Assembly: GCA_963847345.1 (NCBI GenBank)
Contig: CAWJZU010000019.1
Span: forward strand, 1 to 64,000
DNA: 64,000 nt
Source: DATARH01 sp963847345
GTDB lineage: Bacteria > Pseudomonadota > Alphaproteobacteria > ATCC43930 > CGMCC-115725
Direction: 5' to 3'
In this document: one piece after another, positions 1 to 9,246 of the stretch
Position numbering within the stretch: position 1 is the stretch's first letter
Layout: every line of letters starts with the position of its first letter
Program-made: the position numbers and the translations under genes
Notes under the pieces: generated by a model
What the model saw: only the letters and a program-made list of their open reading frames with translations
The model's database searches: none
Told to the model about the DNA's origin: nothing

Positions 1-98
1 CGGCAGGAAAGTGCTGCGCTACGTCATCGAGCCCGATCCTGAGACGCCGCCAGCCCGTTTCATCGGCCCCTTGCGCCGGGCAGGGATCGGCACGACGA

Positions 99-473
99 TC
101 AGCCGCGGCCGATGCAGGCCCGCGCTGCATCAAGCGGCGTCATCGCGCTTCTCCCATCGCCGCGGGCATCGGCCTGCCGCGCTGCCGCCGCGGACGCGAT
201 CTTGTCGACGGCGATCGACATGCCGTGCTTCTCGACGCCGTCCTTGCCGGTCCACGATCGCAGCGATGCCCGGCCCGAGGCGGCCACTGCGTCGCCCTGC
301 TTGAGCTCCAGCAGCGCCGCCGCCCGGTCGCGGAACGCGATCAGGCTTACGAGAATCGCACCGCCATCGGTCGAGACCCGCAATGTTGCGGTTGCGAATT
401 CCGCGCCGCTTGCGCCGGTGCGGCGGGCGGGGTCGGAGACGAGCGCGCCGGTCGCGAGGAGGTGCATGCTCAT
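99..473 (-). CDS. SSB-like single-stranded DNA-binding protein
   Basis: This encodes a 124-residue protein with the opening of an OB-fold SSB: a short start, then 'LLATGALVSDPARRTGA', a strand-rich middle ('FATATLRVSTD', 'LVSLIAFRDRAAALLELKQGD') and 'VAASGRASLRSW'. It would bind single-stranded DNA in the cytoplasm. It is shorter and more divergent than chromosomal ssb and lacks the acidic C-terminal tip, as is common for SSB-like genes on integrated elements. Its start overlaps the stop of the upstream gene by 4 nt, so the two are probably translationally coupled. Context (HTH gene and broken integrase next door) fits an integrative element. Family assignment is fairly sure; the role is inferred. 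Confidence 0.6.
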   Translation of the reverse strand: MSMHLLATGALVSDPARRTGASGAEFATATLRVSTDGGAILVSLIAFRDRAAALLELKQGDAVAASGRASLRSWTGKDGVEKHGMSIAVDKIASAAAARQADARGDGRSAMTPLDAARACIGRG

Positions 474-919
474 CGCGCGTCTCCATCGATGACGGAAAGC
501 GCCGGCCTGGCCCCCGTCAGATCAAGGGCGGCCCGGTGGACTTGTGGCCCGAGGGTTGGGTCGAGATGCGCCTCGGTCGAGCTCCAATCGGCCAGCTTGT
601 CGATACGCTCGCAGAACCGCCGGGCGATTCTCAGCCGGTCGAACTCGGTCAGCCTTCTGCCGGAGGCCAGATGAGTGACCCGATACCAGCGGCCCGGGAC
701 GTAAACGATGCCCCAATTCCGCCAGACACACCCGAGCCGATATTCGCTGCGGCCGTCGGCGATTTTCACCGGGAACAGTGCCGACTCCCAACGGTCGCCG
801 CTCGTCTCTGGCGCCGCGCGTGCCGTTGTGCTATCGGGGTCTCGCCGCTGCCCAGCGACAAGAGACCCGGCCCCGGTTGCGCGCGCCACCGCGCCGGGGC
901 CGCTGTGTGTCGGCGGCAT
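470..919 (-). CDS. Hypothetical protein of the integrated element
   Basis: This is a 149-residue reading frame that I do not recognise. Residues 1-45 are low complexity and rich in Ala, Pro and Arg. From about residue 46 there is a more protein-like segment with several Trp and Tyr residues ('WRNWGIVYVPGRWYRV'), then a charged helix ending in 'ARRFCERIDKLADW'. The true start may lie inside the low-complexity part. It overlaps the SSB-like gene by 4 nt and lies 6 nt downstream of the HTH gene, so the three probably form one operon. Function unknown; probably a cargo gene of the element. Confidence 0.4.
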   Translation of the reverse strand: MPPTHSGPGAVARATGAGSLVAGQRRDPDSTTARAAPETSGDRWESALFPVKIADGRSEYRLGCVWRNWGIVYVPGRWYRVTHLASGRRLTEFDRLRIARRFCERIDKLADWSSTEAHLDPTLGPQVHRAALDLTGARPALSVIDGDAR

Positions 920-925
920 GGTTCG

Positions 926-1168
926 TCACGCCTCGCTGTCAAGTTCGCTGGTCGAGGTAACGAGCTTGCTCAAGCGCGACCGTGCCCAGTCGAGCGAGTT
1001 ACCCCAGCGGTACAGCGGAAATCGGCCAAATTTCTGAAACGGCGGCCCGCCACCGCGTACGGCCAAAGTGGCCAACGTTGTTTCCGCGGTCTTGAAACCA
1101 GCTTCCGTCAGAGCCGCGGCGTTCTCCCGGCGCCCGAGAAGCGTGTCCGGATCGGTCGGTATTGCCAT
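926..1168 (-). CDS. Small excisionase-like helix-turn-helix protein
   Basis: This 80-residue protein has the layout of AlpA/excisionase-like winged-helix proteins: 'LLGRRENAAALTEAGF' is a predicted helix followed by a second helix ending 'LATLAVRGGGPPF', and then 'FGRFPLYRWGNSLDWARSRL', which matches the usual wing plus C-terminal helix. Such proteins bind DNA and act as directionality factors or small regulators in prophages and integrative elements. It is the first gene of a minus-strand trio with the hypothetical and SSB-like genes. The neighbouring integrase supports an element-borne regulator. The fold call is likely; whether it is an excisionase is inference. Confidence 0.55.
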   Translation of the reverse strand: MAIPTDPDTLLGRRENAAALTEAGFKTAETTLATLAVRGGGPPFQKFGRFPLYRWGNSLDWARSRLSKLVTSTSELDSEA

Positions 1169-1856
1169 CGCTTGTTCCCGTAAGATTGCGATAGCATTGA
1201 TTTGGCACAGGCGCCGCGACTACTGACGGAGCGGAATGGAAGATATTTTTGCCCGATTATGCTCCTATGGAGCTTTTGTATAGATCGCGAAGCGCAGTGA
1301 AGGACTTTCTGACCCCAAGCGGAGTAACCACAGCCTGTAGGAACCTCAGAAATTCGTCGCTGCCGCTTTCAGCACTCCATCCTGTTGGAGTTCCTGGACA
1401 AGCCGCGGCAGCCTCGTATATTTCTTGCAGACTCAATACAAGTTCATACAAGATCGAAGTTGGGCCGATTGCCGGCCGGAGCGGTGGGCACAGCCCGCAG
1501 TTTGGCCCGCGCTAAAAGCCCTTGCAGCTCGTCAAGGCATGTCAACGTTCTTGAGAGCAAACTAGGCGTAGCCGCGACTTCGCCCCTTGGTTCGGAACAA
1601 AGAGCATCCCGCGATGGACCGACAATGCTGATTTATCGAGAAAACGTTCAGTGTAAGGGTCTTCCTGCGCTTCGCGCAAACCTTTGGCGAGGGCTGCCGC
1701 TCTCTTGCGTAGACGCTCTATCTGCTCTACACGCTCGCTAGGGCGCGCTATAGATTATATCTTTCCCTTCCAGGTATATAACGCACAAAGTTCAAGAGAT
1801 CGGCGAAAGCGGACTGAATCGAATCCCTCCTTCTGCTTAAACGATGCAGTAATCGT
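1169..1856. other. Region without a supported gene
   Basis: I see no convincing gene here. The stretch is less GC-rich than its surroundings. A 64-residue frame at 1257-1451 on the minus strand (TTG start) looks protein-like but has no recognisable family and no good ribosome-binding site, so I do not call it. The region probably holds the promoter of the minus-strand HTH gene. Confidence 0.4.
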
Positions 1857-1888
1857 TCAGAACTGCTCATCGCTGTAAGCGTCTGCCA

Positions 1889-3178
1889 TTATCGCGCCAC
1901 CGGGAACGATACAACTTCGCCCTGCGGCTTTCGTTCGCCCATCAATTCGACCGTGCGGTTCGCCACTGCATCGGCCGCGGCGAGCAGCACGGCGTCGGCG
2001 CAATGCAGATAGCGCGATGGTCACCGATATCCCTTTGTGCCCGACCAGCGCGGCAATCGTCGATTCGCTGTAGCCCAGATCGGCCGCGAGCGATGCGAAC
2101 GAATGCCGCAGCACATGCGGCGTGATATCGGCAGGTAACTCGCCGAGTTTGGCGATCTTCGGCCAGAATTTCTTGAAGCCTACCATCGGGCCATCGCCAC
2201 GGGTCGCCGGAAACACGCGCTCTGCCTCAAGTCGCGCACGCTGCGTAGCACCTCGCACGCGGCATGCGACAGCGGGCGGATGCTGCGGCCCGTCTTACTG
2301 TCCGCGAGGGTCGCCGTTCGGCGGGCAAGATCGAGTTCCGACCAACGCAACGCCTGCGCCTCGCCGGTACGCCAGCCCGTGAGCGCGAGGAAACGCGCCA
2401 TGGCTATTGCTGCCGGCCAAAGTCTTGTCTTGCGCCTCAGCCTCGCGCAGCGCAGCGCCGAGCGCGGCATATTCATCTTCCGACAGCCGCCGCTCGCGCC
2501 GGCCATCGGCAAGCGCATGATCACCAGTGCGCACGGGTTGTCCGGCCGCAGCCGTGCCGCACCGCATAAGTGAAGATCGCGCCGAGCAGCCCGACGGCGC
2601 GCGTGGCGGTTCCCTTGCCGCCCGTGACGCGCGCCAGGCCGCGCGGCTTCGTCTTGATCTGCCCGGCCGTCTTGCCCTCCGCGACAGCGTGCATGAAGCG
2701 CTCGATATCGGCGCGCTCCACCGCGGTAACCGCCATGCGGCCGAGCAACGGCTTTATATGCCGCTTGATACGGCCGTTGTCGATTTCGAGCGTGCTGGTC
2801 TTTTTCGATTGCCGCGCCGCGTCAACAGCCGCCGGCTTCCGCATCGGCAAGGTATCGATCGCACAACTCGGCCATGGTCATCGCCTCGCGCGCCTCGCGC
2901 TTATCGGCGGCCGGGTCCGCGCCCTCCACAACTTCGCCGAGCAACCGCCGGGCTTCCTCGCGCGCGCTGTCCGGGGTCCAAGGCGCGCCATGGCGGCCGA
3001 TTGTGTATCGCCGTTGGCGCCCCTCGCGGGTCCGGTACATCAGCACGTAGGACACCATTTCGCTCCGCTGCCGGCGTGCGCCGAAGCTTGGCACGGCGGC
3101 ATCCCATACCTCTGCGCCCGGCCCGAGCGCCCGCACCTCGCGCAACCCGATCCGTTTCCGCTCGCCCGCGCCCGCCAT
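1889..3178 (-). pseudogene. Broken tyrosine-recombinase integrase
   Basis: Four reading frames together spell one phage/ICE-type tyrosine integrase of about 430 residues. The arm-binding domain (DUF4102-like, 'MVSYVLMYRTREGRQRRYTIG') lies at 3178-2822. The core-binding domain lies at 2850-2521. The catalytic domain has the first Arg in 'TGWRTGEAQALRW', the box 'HVLRHSFAS' and 'VGHKG', and in a further frame 'RYLHCADAV' supplies the nucleophilic Tyr before a TAA at 1889. At least three frameshifts separate these pieces, so the gene is probably inactive. It reads away from the tRNA fragment about 165 nt upstream, as expected for an integrase beside its attachment site. Identity is secure; the number of lesions is a minimum. 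Confidence 0.8.
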
Positions 3179-3343
3179 CGTCGTCCCGCTCGCCTGTTAC
3201 CTCGGCCCACCCTAGGTAACATCTAGGTAACACGATTTGGCAAACCGGTGCAACGTCGATCTGCGAGCTGCAACCATAAACACAAGCAGGTCGGCCGATC
3301 CGGCAGCATCATCAAAGTCAAAACAACCATCCCCAATCGTATA

Positions 3344-3396
3344 CGCCTACCTTCACACGGCAGGGGTCGCTGGTTCAATCCCAGCCGCGCCCACCA
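3344..3396 (+). repeat. Partial tRNA-Val(CAC): element attachment site
   Basis: This 53-bp stretch reads as the 3' part of a tRNA. The anticodon loop is TTCACAC (anticodon CAC), followed by the 3' anticodon strand GGCAG, a T-arm with stem GCTGG/CCAGC around TTCAATC, a 7-nt acceptor strand CGCGCCC, the discriminator A, and CCA at 3394-3396. No matching 5' half (GGGCGCG) lies upstream. Tyrosine integrases commonly recombine inside tRNA 3' ends, leaving such a copy at one element end. I infer that this is the right end of the element, with the intact tRNA-Val left of the window. Confidence 0.7.
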
Positions 3397-3447
3397 TAGT
3401 TTTCGACGGCACAGGTCACGTTCGACGCCATCCCTGCGCGCCCGTGG

Positions 3448-4152
3448 TCATTCCGGCAGGACGCGCCACACGACCCCCTCGCGCGCCTCGCGGTCTTCGA
3501 GTTCGCGGCTGGTCGGCACCTCGTAGCGCGCCAGCTCTTCAAGGCCGGAGCGCGGCAGATAAGCGCGTCCGGGGTCGCCGAGCAGCGCCGTCCGGCCGCG
3601 GCCGGCGATGCGGCGCAAAAGCCCGATAATGCGCCTCGCCATCGGCTCCTCGTAACAGACATCGCCGGCCAGCGCGACGCCCCACCCGGCCGCGGCGCGA
3701 TCGAGCAGGTCGCGCCTCTCGACCGCGACCGCAACCCCGTTCAGCGCCGTATTCAGCGCGATCGCGGACGCCGCGAACGGGTCGATCTCGGCCGCGACGA
3801 CCCGCCTCGCCCCGGCCATCGAAGCGGCGATCGCGACAATGCCGGAGCCGGACCCGATATCGAGCACCTCGCGCCCGCTAACTACCTCCGGGTGGTCGAG
3901 CACATAGCGTGCCAGCGCCTGCCCGCCGGCCCAGGCAAAGGCCCAGAACGGCGGCGGCACGGCCCCTCGCGACAGGCTGTCCTCGGTTGCCTGCCAGATC
4001 GGCGTCACCTCGGTCGCGAGATGGAGCGCAATCTCGGGGACCAGCGGCGGCCGGCCGATCACTGTATTGCGGCGCACGAATTCGGCCGGGTCCGAGGTCG
4101 GCTCGGCCCACCCGGCGAGACCCACGCCCGTTCTGCCGCCGCCCGACACCAT
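3448..4152 (-). CDS. Class I SAM methyltransferase, EtfB-lysine/L11-type
   Basis: This 234-residue protein has motif I of Rossmann methyltransferases ('VLDIGSGSGIVAIAA'), an acidic motif II ('VVAAEIDPFAASAIALN'), and 'LAGDVCYEEPMA' in the position of motif IV. The upstream segment 'PPFWAFAWAGGQALARYVLD' is typical of the METTL20/ribosomal-L11-methyltransferase-like group, which methylates lysines of proteins such as EtfB. It would act in the cytoplasm. I chose the ATG at 4152; a GTG at 4167 overlapping the upstream stop is an alternative. It lies directly downstream of an SDR gene and may be co-transcribed with it. The substrate is inferred only by family. Confidence 0.65.
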   Translation of the reverse strand: MVSGGGRTGVGLAGWAEPTSDPAEFVRRNTVIGRPPLVPEIALHLATEVTPIWQATEDSLSRGAVPPPFWAFAWAGGQALARYVLDHPEVVSGREVLDIGSGSGIVAIAASMAGARRVVAAEIDPFAASAIALNTALNGVAVAVERRDLLDRAAAGWGVALAGDVCYEEPMARRIIGLLRRIAGRGRTALLGDPGRAYLPRSGLEELARYEVPTSRELEDREAREGVVWRVLPE

Positions 4153-4163
4153 GGCCGCAGCGC

Positions 4164-4961
4164 TCACGTCGCCATCCAGCCGCCATCGACATTGTAGCAG
4201 GCGCCGGTCACATAGCTGGCGCGCTCCGATAACAGCCAGACGACCATCTCGGCGATCTCGCCGGGCTGTCCCATGCGATGCATCGGTGTGTTGGCGAGAA
4301 TGACCTCGCCGCGCCGCCGCAGCGCGTCCTCGGTCATGCGGGTCTCGATAAACCCGGGGCACACGGCATTCACCCGGATGCCGGCATCGGCGTATTCGAG
4401 CGCCGCGGTCTTGGTCAGCCCGAGCACGCCGTGCTTGGCCGCGACATAGGACGACGAGGTCGGCAGCCCGATCAGCCCGGCGATCGATCCGGTGTTGACG
4501 ATCGATCCGCCGCCCCCCTCGGACTGAATACGGGCCTGCATGTGCCGGATTTCCTCCTTCATGCACAGCCACACGCCCTTCAGATTGACCGCGATCATCC
4601 GGTCGAAGCTTTCCTCCGTCCAATCGGCGGTCTTCTTGCCCGATGCACCGACCTGATACGGCGCGATGCCGGCGTTGTTGAAGGCGCAGTCGAGCCGCCC
4701 GTAGGCGCTCACGGTGTCCCGTACCATGGCCGCGACCGCCTCGGCCGAGGTCACGTCGCCCGTCAGCGAGATCGCCTGCCCGCCCTCCCGGGTGATCTGC
4801 GCCACCGTCTCGTGAGCCGATCCCGCGTCGAAATCGACCACCGCCACCCGCGCGCCCTCGCGGATCATCGCCAGCGCGGTGGCGCGCCCGATCCCGCCGC
4901 CGCCTCCCGTCACGAACGCCACCTTGCCGTCGAGGATTCCAGGCCTTGTTCCCTCGGGCAT
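4164..4961 (-). CDS. SDR-family oxidoreductase
   Basis: This 265-residue short-chain dehydrogenase shows the full classical pattern: the cofactor motif TGGGGGIG near residue 20, 'VVDFDAGSA' after strand 2, NNAG in 'AFNNAGIAP', a catalytic Ser in 'VNTGSIAG', and YVAAK with catalytic Tyr and Lys. 'NAVCPGFIETRM' and the C-terminal 'VDGG' are also typical. It would use NAD(P)(H) to oxidise an alcohol or reduce a ketone; the substrate cannot be read. The start at 4961 is preceded by a good AGGAGG-type ribosome-binding site. The methyltransferase follows 12 nt downstream. Confidence 0.85.
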   Translation of the reverse strand: MPEGTRPGILDGKVAFVTGGGGGIGRATALAMIREGARVAVVDFDAGSAHETVAQITREGGQAISLTGDVTSAEAVAAMVRDTVSAYGRLDCAFNNAGIAPYQVGASGKKTADWTEESFDRMIAVNLKGVWLCMKEEIRHMQARIQSEGGGGSIVNTGSIAGLIGLPTSSSYVAAKHGVLGLTKTAALEYADAGIRVNAVCPGFIETRMTEDALRRRGEVILANTPMHRMGQPGEIAEMVVWLLSERASYVTGACYNVDGGWMAT

Positions 4962-5054
4962 CGTTCCCTCCTGCCGATCTGTCCGCAGGATAGCGCGGCG
5001 GCGCGTTTGGCGACACAATGCGCGCACCCATCGCCGCTGCGGAAAGGCAAATTG

Positions 5055-5839
5055 ATGACCGAGGACTGGGCAAAAATCAGCGCCGATCTCGAGCGCCTGC
5101 TGAAGCTGCGCTCGTTCGTGTTCGGCATGAAATTGTTCGAGAAGCGCGAGGAAATGGAGGCGATCCCGCGCATCCGCCGGCCGCAGAACGTCCACACGCT
5201 CGACCAGATCGTCGGCCAGGCGTCGCGGCTCGGCTGGACGATCGGGGCCACCTCCGACAACCTCGTCGGCGCGCAATGCCGCGCCGTTGTCGGGCTCGGC
5301 AACGCCAAGGACGAGGCCTGGCGGTCCGGCAAGCACATGGTCGGCGTCTGGTACAGCAGCGACGAGGACGCCCGCGCCCACCAGGCGGCGATGGAATGCG
5401 TCCCTGACGGGCGCTACGAGGCGCTGGCGCTGTCGCCGTTGTCGAGCGGCCGGCTCGACCCGCCCGACATCGCGCTGTTCTATGCGACCCCCGGCGCGAT
5501 GATCTATTTCATCAACGGGCTGCAATGGGCCGGCTACAAGCGTTTCGACTGGAGCATCGTCGGCGAGTTCGGCCTGCGCCGATTCGTGGGGCCGCGCGCT
5601 CGAAGACCCGCACGCCGAGCCTGTCGATCCCGTGCTTCGCCGAGCGCCGCTACGGCGGGGTGCTCGACGACGAGATGCTGATGGCGCTGCCGCCGGACTA
5701 TCTGCCGAAGGCGATCGCCGGCATGGAGGCGCTGTCGAAGAACGGGCTGCGCTACCCGTTCCCGCAATACGGCATCCAGCAGGACGTGCGCGCCGGCATG
5801 GCGGTCAGCTATCCGGGTCGCGGCGCCATCCGCGACTGA
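5055..5839 (+). CDS. DUF169-family protein (two +1 frameshifts)
   Basis: Reading from ATG 5055, the first 170 residues ('LFEKREEMEAIPRIRRP', 'QNVHTLDQIVGQASRLGWTI') match the start of DUF169 proteins. The downstream part ('TRTPSLSIPCFAERRYGGV', 'LPPDYLPKAIAGMEAL') matches the end, but in a different frame. Two single-base insertions, near 5568 and 5611, explain the shift exactly and give 260 residues, the usual family length. The first lies in GAGTTC, where deleting one T leaves GAGTC. The function of DUF169 proteins is unknown. The stop overlaps the next start (TGATG), so it is probably coupled to the hydrolase. Confidence 0.65.
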
Positions 5840-6746
5840 TGCCGGAAGCACTCCCGCCGACGCTGGCCGAAATCGCGGTCGAGAACGCCGGCGGCGCGGT
5901 CCTGATTGTGCGCCGGCACGGCAATCCGCTGGCCCCTATCCGGCTCTTCCTCAGCCACGGCAACGGGTTCGCGATCGACGGCTATGTCGATTTCTGGAGC
6001 CGGTTTCTCGCGAACTTCGACATCGTCGCGTTCGACATGCGCAGCCACGGCCGCAACCCAGTCGCCGAGCCGGCCAACCACGACTACGCCCACATGGCGC
6101 GGGACATCGACGCGGTCGGCCGTGCGGTGCGCGCCGAGTTCGGCTGGAAGCCATCGGCCGGGCTGTTTCATTCAATGTCGGCGCAATCGGCGCTGCTTCA
6201 GACCATCGCCGGCCCGGTGCATTTCGACGCGCTGATCGCGTTCGATCCGCCGAACGTGCCGGCTCCGGGCCATCCGGCGCGCGACGCGATGGTCGGGTAT
6301 GAGAACAAGCTGGCGAATTGGGCAAGCCAGCGTTCGACGTGCTTCGCCGATCCAGCCGACCTCGCGGCCGATTTCGCGGCGACCCGCTCTGGACGGCGCT
6401 GGGCGCACGGCGCTTCCATGGCGATGGCGCGTGCCGTCTTCGGCCTAACACTGGCGGCTGGGAACTCGCGTGCCCGCGCGAGCGCGAGGCCTCGATGTAC
6501 CTGCAGGGGATCGATCTCGGGCTGTGGCCGAGCCGCGCCGATCTGCCGATCCCGGTCGCGCTGATCGGCGCCGACCCGGACGCTCCCTATCCCGCCGCAA
6601 CCGCCCTATCGAACCATGCCCTGGCGCAGGAAGGCGGCTTCGACTACCGCGCGATACCCGGCACGAGCCACCTGCTGCAACTCGAGGAACCGGCCGCCTG
6701 CGCGGAGGCCGCGCTAGCGGCGTTGGCCCGGCTCGGCCTCGCCTAG
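5839..6746 (+). CDS. Alpha/beta-hydrolase (frameshifted)
   Basis: The first 180 residues give an alpha/beta-hydrolase: 'LFLSHGNGFAIDGY' forms the oxyanion region, 'FDMRSHGRNP' is the usual loop, and 'GLFHSMSAQSALL' is the nucleophile elbow with Ser in an SMS context. The end ('PVALIGADPDAPYP', 'GTSHLLQLEEP') supplies the acid strand and the catalytic His in a different frame. At least one net frameshift, and probably three single-base errors, lie between 6380 and 6445. The gene overlaps the DUF169 gene by 1 nt and ends convergently, overlapping the map stop by 4 nt. Substrate unknown. Confidence 0.6.
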
Positions 6747-7632
6747 CCGCCCGCCCCGCCGCCGAGATCATACGGCGGCCGGTGCAGCCCGGCCGGCGAG
6801 ATCGTAAAAATCTCGTACCCGGTCGCGGTCACCCCGATCGTGTGCTCGAACTGCGCCGACAGCGAGCGGTCCTTGGTGACGGCGGTCCAGCCATCGCTCA
6901 GCACCTTCACCTCGAAGCGGCCGGCGTTGATCATCGGCTCGATGGTGAAAAACATGCCCTCGCGCAGCACCGGCCCCTCGTCGGGCTTGCCGTAATGCAG
7001 GATCGACGGCGCGTCGTGAAACACCTGCCCGACGCCGTGGCCGCAGAAATCGCGCACCACGGAAAACCGGTGGCTCTCGGCATAGCGCTGGATCGCGTCG
7101 CCGATCGCACCGATCCGCACTCCCGGCCGCACCACCGCGATGCCGCGCATCATCGCCTCGTAGGTGACATCGACCAGCTTCTTCGCCTTCACCCCGATCC
7201 GGTCGCCGACAAAGAACATCCGGCTCGTATCGCCGTGCCAGCCGTCGAGGATCAGCGTCACGTCGATATTGACGATGTCGCCGTCCATCAGCCGGCGGTC
7301 CCCGGAATCCCATGGCAGACAACGTGGTTGACCGATGTGCAGATCGATTTCGGAAAACCGCGATAGTTGAGCGGCGCCGGGATCGCGCCGTGATCGACGG
7401 TAAAGCCATGGCACAGCCGGTCGAGTTCGCCGGTCGTGACGCCGGGACGCACATAGGGCGCGATGAAATCGAGCGTCGCCGCCGCCAGCGCACCGGCCCG
7501 GCGCATGCCCTCGAACGCGTCGGGGCCGTGGATCTTGATCTGGCCGCTGCGCACCGCGCCGCGTCCCGGTCCCGGGTTCGTCGCCGGGTGGATCGCCGCG
7601 TCGCGCTGTATGACCTGGGATTCCTGCTTCAC
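6743..7632 (-). CDS. map: Type I methionine aminopeptidase (one frameshift)
   Basis: Two frames make one MetAP. The N-terminal part ('FEGMRRAGALAAATLDFI', 'NHVVCHGIPG') runs into 'DRRLMDGDIVNIDVT' in another frame. The metal ligands are visible: Asp in 'NIDVTLILDGWHGDTSRM', His in 'GHGVGQVFHDAP', Glu in 'TIEPMI' and Glu in 'QFEHTIGVT'. The enzyme removes initiator Met from nascent proteins in the cytoplasm. One missing G in a G-run near 7300 explains the break and restores 296 residues from the GTG at 7632. Because such an enzyme is normally essential, a consensus error is more likely than loss, unless a second map exists elsewhere. Confidence 0.75.
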
Positions 7633-7852
7633 GTCTGTCGTTCTCTAGTCTGGCTCTGATTCTGGCCCTGACTCGGCCGCCAGCATCCGGATCGGCCATG
7701 GCAATATTCAAAGCGAAAGTAAGCTGCGGTCGGCGTCGGGGCAATCCTCGCCGGGTCAGGTTGTGCGTTGTCCCGGCTTTGCCTATCAATTCCGTTTTAC
7801 AAGTCGGGCCGGACGCAGCGCCAGCCGACCGATCCGCCAGCGTGAGGAGCCG

Positions 7853-9025
7853 ATGAGCGAAGCCCCCCAGCCGCCCAACACCGAGCCGCAGAAAACCGTC
7901 ACCGCCTGCGTCCTGATCATCGGCAACGAGATCCTCTCCGGCCGCATCGACGACGCGAACCTCTCCTTTATCGCCCGCGGCCTGACCGATGTCGGCGTGC
8001 GGCTGCGCGAGGCGCGGGTCATCCCCGACGATCCCACGACGATCGTCGCGACCGTCAACGAGGTGAGGGAAAAATTCGATTACGTCTTCACGACCGGCGG
8101 CATCGGCCCGACGCACGACGACATCACCGCCGAGTGCATCGCGGCGGCGTTCGGCGTGCCCTGGGTCGTGCATCCCGAGGCGCGCCGGCTGCTCGAAACC
8201 CATTATCCGCCCGGCGCGATCAACGAGGCGCGGCTGCGCATGGCGCGCATGCCGGAAGGCGCCGAGCTGCTGTTGAACCCGATCTCGCGCGCGCCCGGGT
8301 TCCGCATCGGCAACGTCTATGTGATGGCCGGCGTGCCGCAGGTCATGCAGGCGACCTTCACCGAGCTGAAATACCGCCTGCGCGGCGGCGCGAAAATGCT
8401 CAGCCGCGCGGTCAGCTGCGGCCTCGGCGAGGGAACGATCGCCGCCGATTTAGCGGCCCTGCAGCAGCGCTACCCCGACCTCGAGATCGGCTCGTACCCC
8501 TATTTCCGGCGCAGCGACTTCGGCACGACGCTGGTCATCCGCGGCACCGACCCCAACCGCCTCGCCGCCGCAATCGCCGAACTGGCCACCCTGATCCGCA
8601 CCCTCGGCGGCGTCCCGCAGGAAGCTGCAGGGTTAGGCCGTAAGCTCGCCGCAGCATCGGGGGCTGCCTCGATTTGCAATTTCGGGGCTCGACCCGCCTT
8701 TTTTCCCTGTTCCGGTTGCGTTTTGCTGTGTCTGCAGGAAATCAACAGCAAACTGGCGCTCGAGCCCTTGCGCCGCGCCGGTTTCGCGACGGTCGGAGGG
8801 TGGATTCTGCAGCAAAAGAACAGCAAACACCCGCCTCGCCCGTCGCTCCGACCCATCGGACCCGATTGTTGGATACTCCGGCAATGTGGCGAATTTCGCG
8901 TCGTCGCCGGGCACGGCTGTCCGGTATTGGGAAGGCACAGCAACTTTCCGTCGGCATTCCAGATCCCCCGATGGTCCCGCTGTGCGTCACGCGCATCGCT
9001 CCACATCTGCGCTTGGGTCCCGTAA
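7853..9025 (+). CDS. CinA-like MoaB/Mog-domain protein with aberrant C-terminus
   Basis: Residues 18-255 form a competence/damage-inducible CinA-type molybdopterin-binding domain: 'VLIIGNEILSGRIDDAN', 'VIPDDPTTIV', 'YVFTTGGIGPTHDDITAEC' and 'NVYVMAGVPQVMQATF' are characteristic. Related stand-alone proteins are about 250-260 residues long. Homology appears to end near position 8630, after 'LIRTLGGVPQEA'. The frame then runs on for about 130 residues of unrelated, Cys- and Arg-rich sequence to a chance stop at 9025. Other frames have stops within a few codons of 8630, so a frameshift or a rearrangement at the edge of the decayed patch may have removed the normal stop. The start is ATG after GAGGAG. 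Confidence 0.7.
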   Translation: MSEAPQPPNTEPQKTVTACVLIIGNEILSGRIDDANLSFIARGLTDVGVRLREARVIPDDPTTIVATVNEVREKFDYVFTTGGIGPTHDDITAECIAAAFGVPWVVHPEARRLLETHYPPGAINEARLRMARMPEGAELLLNPISRAPGFRIGNVYVMAGVPQVMQATFTELKYRLRGGAKMLSRAVSCGLGEGTIAADLAALQQRYPDLEIGSYPYFRRSDFGTTLVIRGTDPNRLAAAIAELATLIRTLGGVPQEAAGLGRKLAAASGAASICNFGARPAFFPCSGCVLLCLQEINSKLALEPLRRAGFATVGGWILQQKNSKHPPRPSLRPIGPDCWILRQCGEFRVVAGHGCPVLGRHSNFPSAFQIPRWSRCASRASLHICAWVP

Positions 9026-9246
9026 GTGATCGCCAGTTCCAAGTATAGGAGGCGAAACCCTGGACCATCGGCCAAGACGAAGTCGGTCGGAACGTGCGGT
9101 CGGATTGGGGGAGGCGATTTGATATTCAGCGATTACTTGACGCCTCTTTACATGATAAGGGCTTTATGCGGCTTTGGTTCACCCGCTGGTGACAGCGCTC
9201 GGCACAAGATGTAGAAGTCGATGCCAAAGCTTCGGAGCTCACTGTC
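8641..9246. other. Region without a supported gene, edge of decayed patch
   Basis: Beyond the last CinA-like homology I see no gene I can support. Several overlapping frames of about 100 residues exist on both strands, but none has a family signature. The sequence becomes clearly less GC-rich from about 9100. It looks like the border of inserted or decaying DNA. Confidence 0.4.

Noticed and set aside
1257..1451. 64-residue minus-strand gene with TTG start
   Set aside because: No family, no clear ribosome-binding site, and it may be the tail of another frame.
3344..3396. Complete tRNA gene
   Set aside because: The 5' half that would pair with the acceptor strand is absent.
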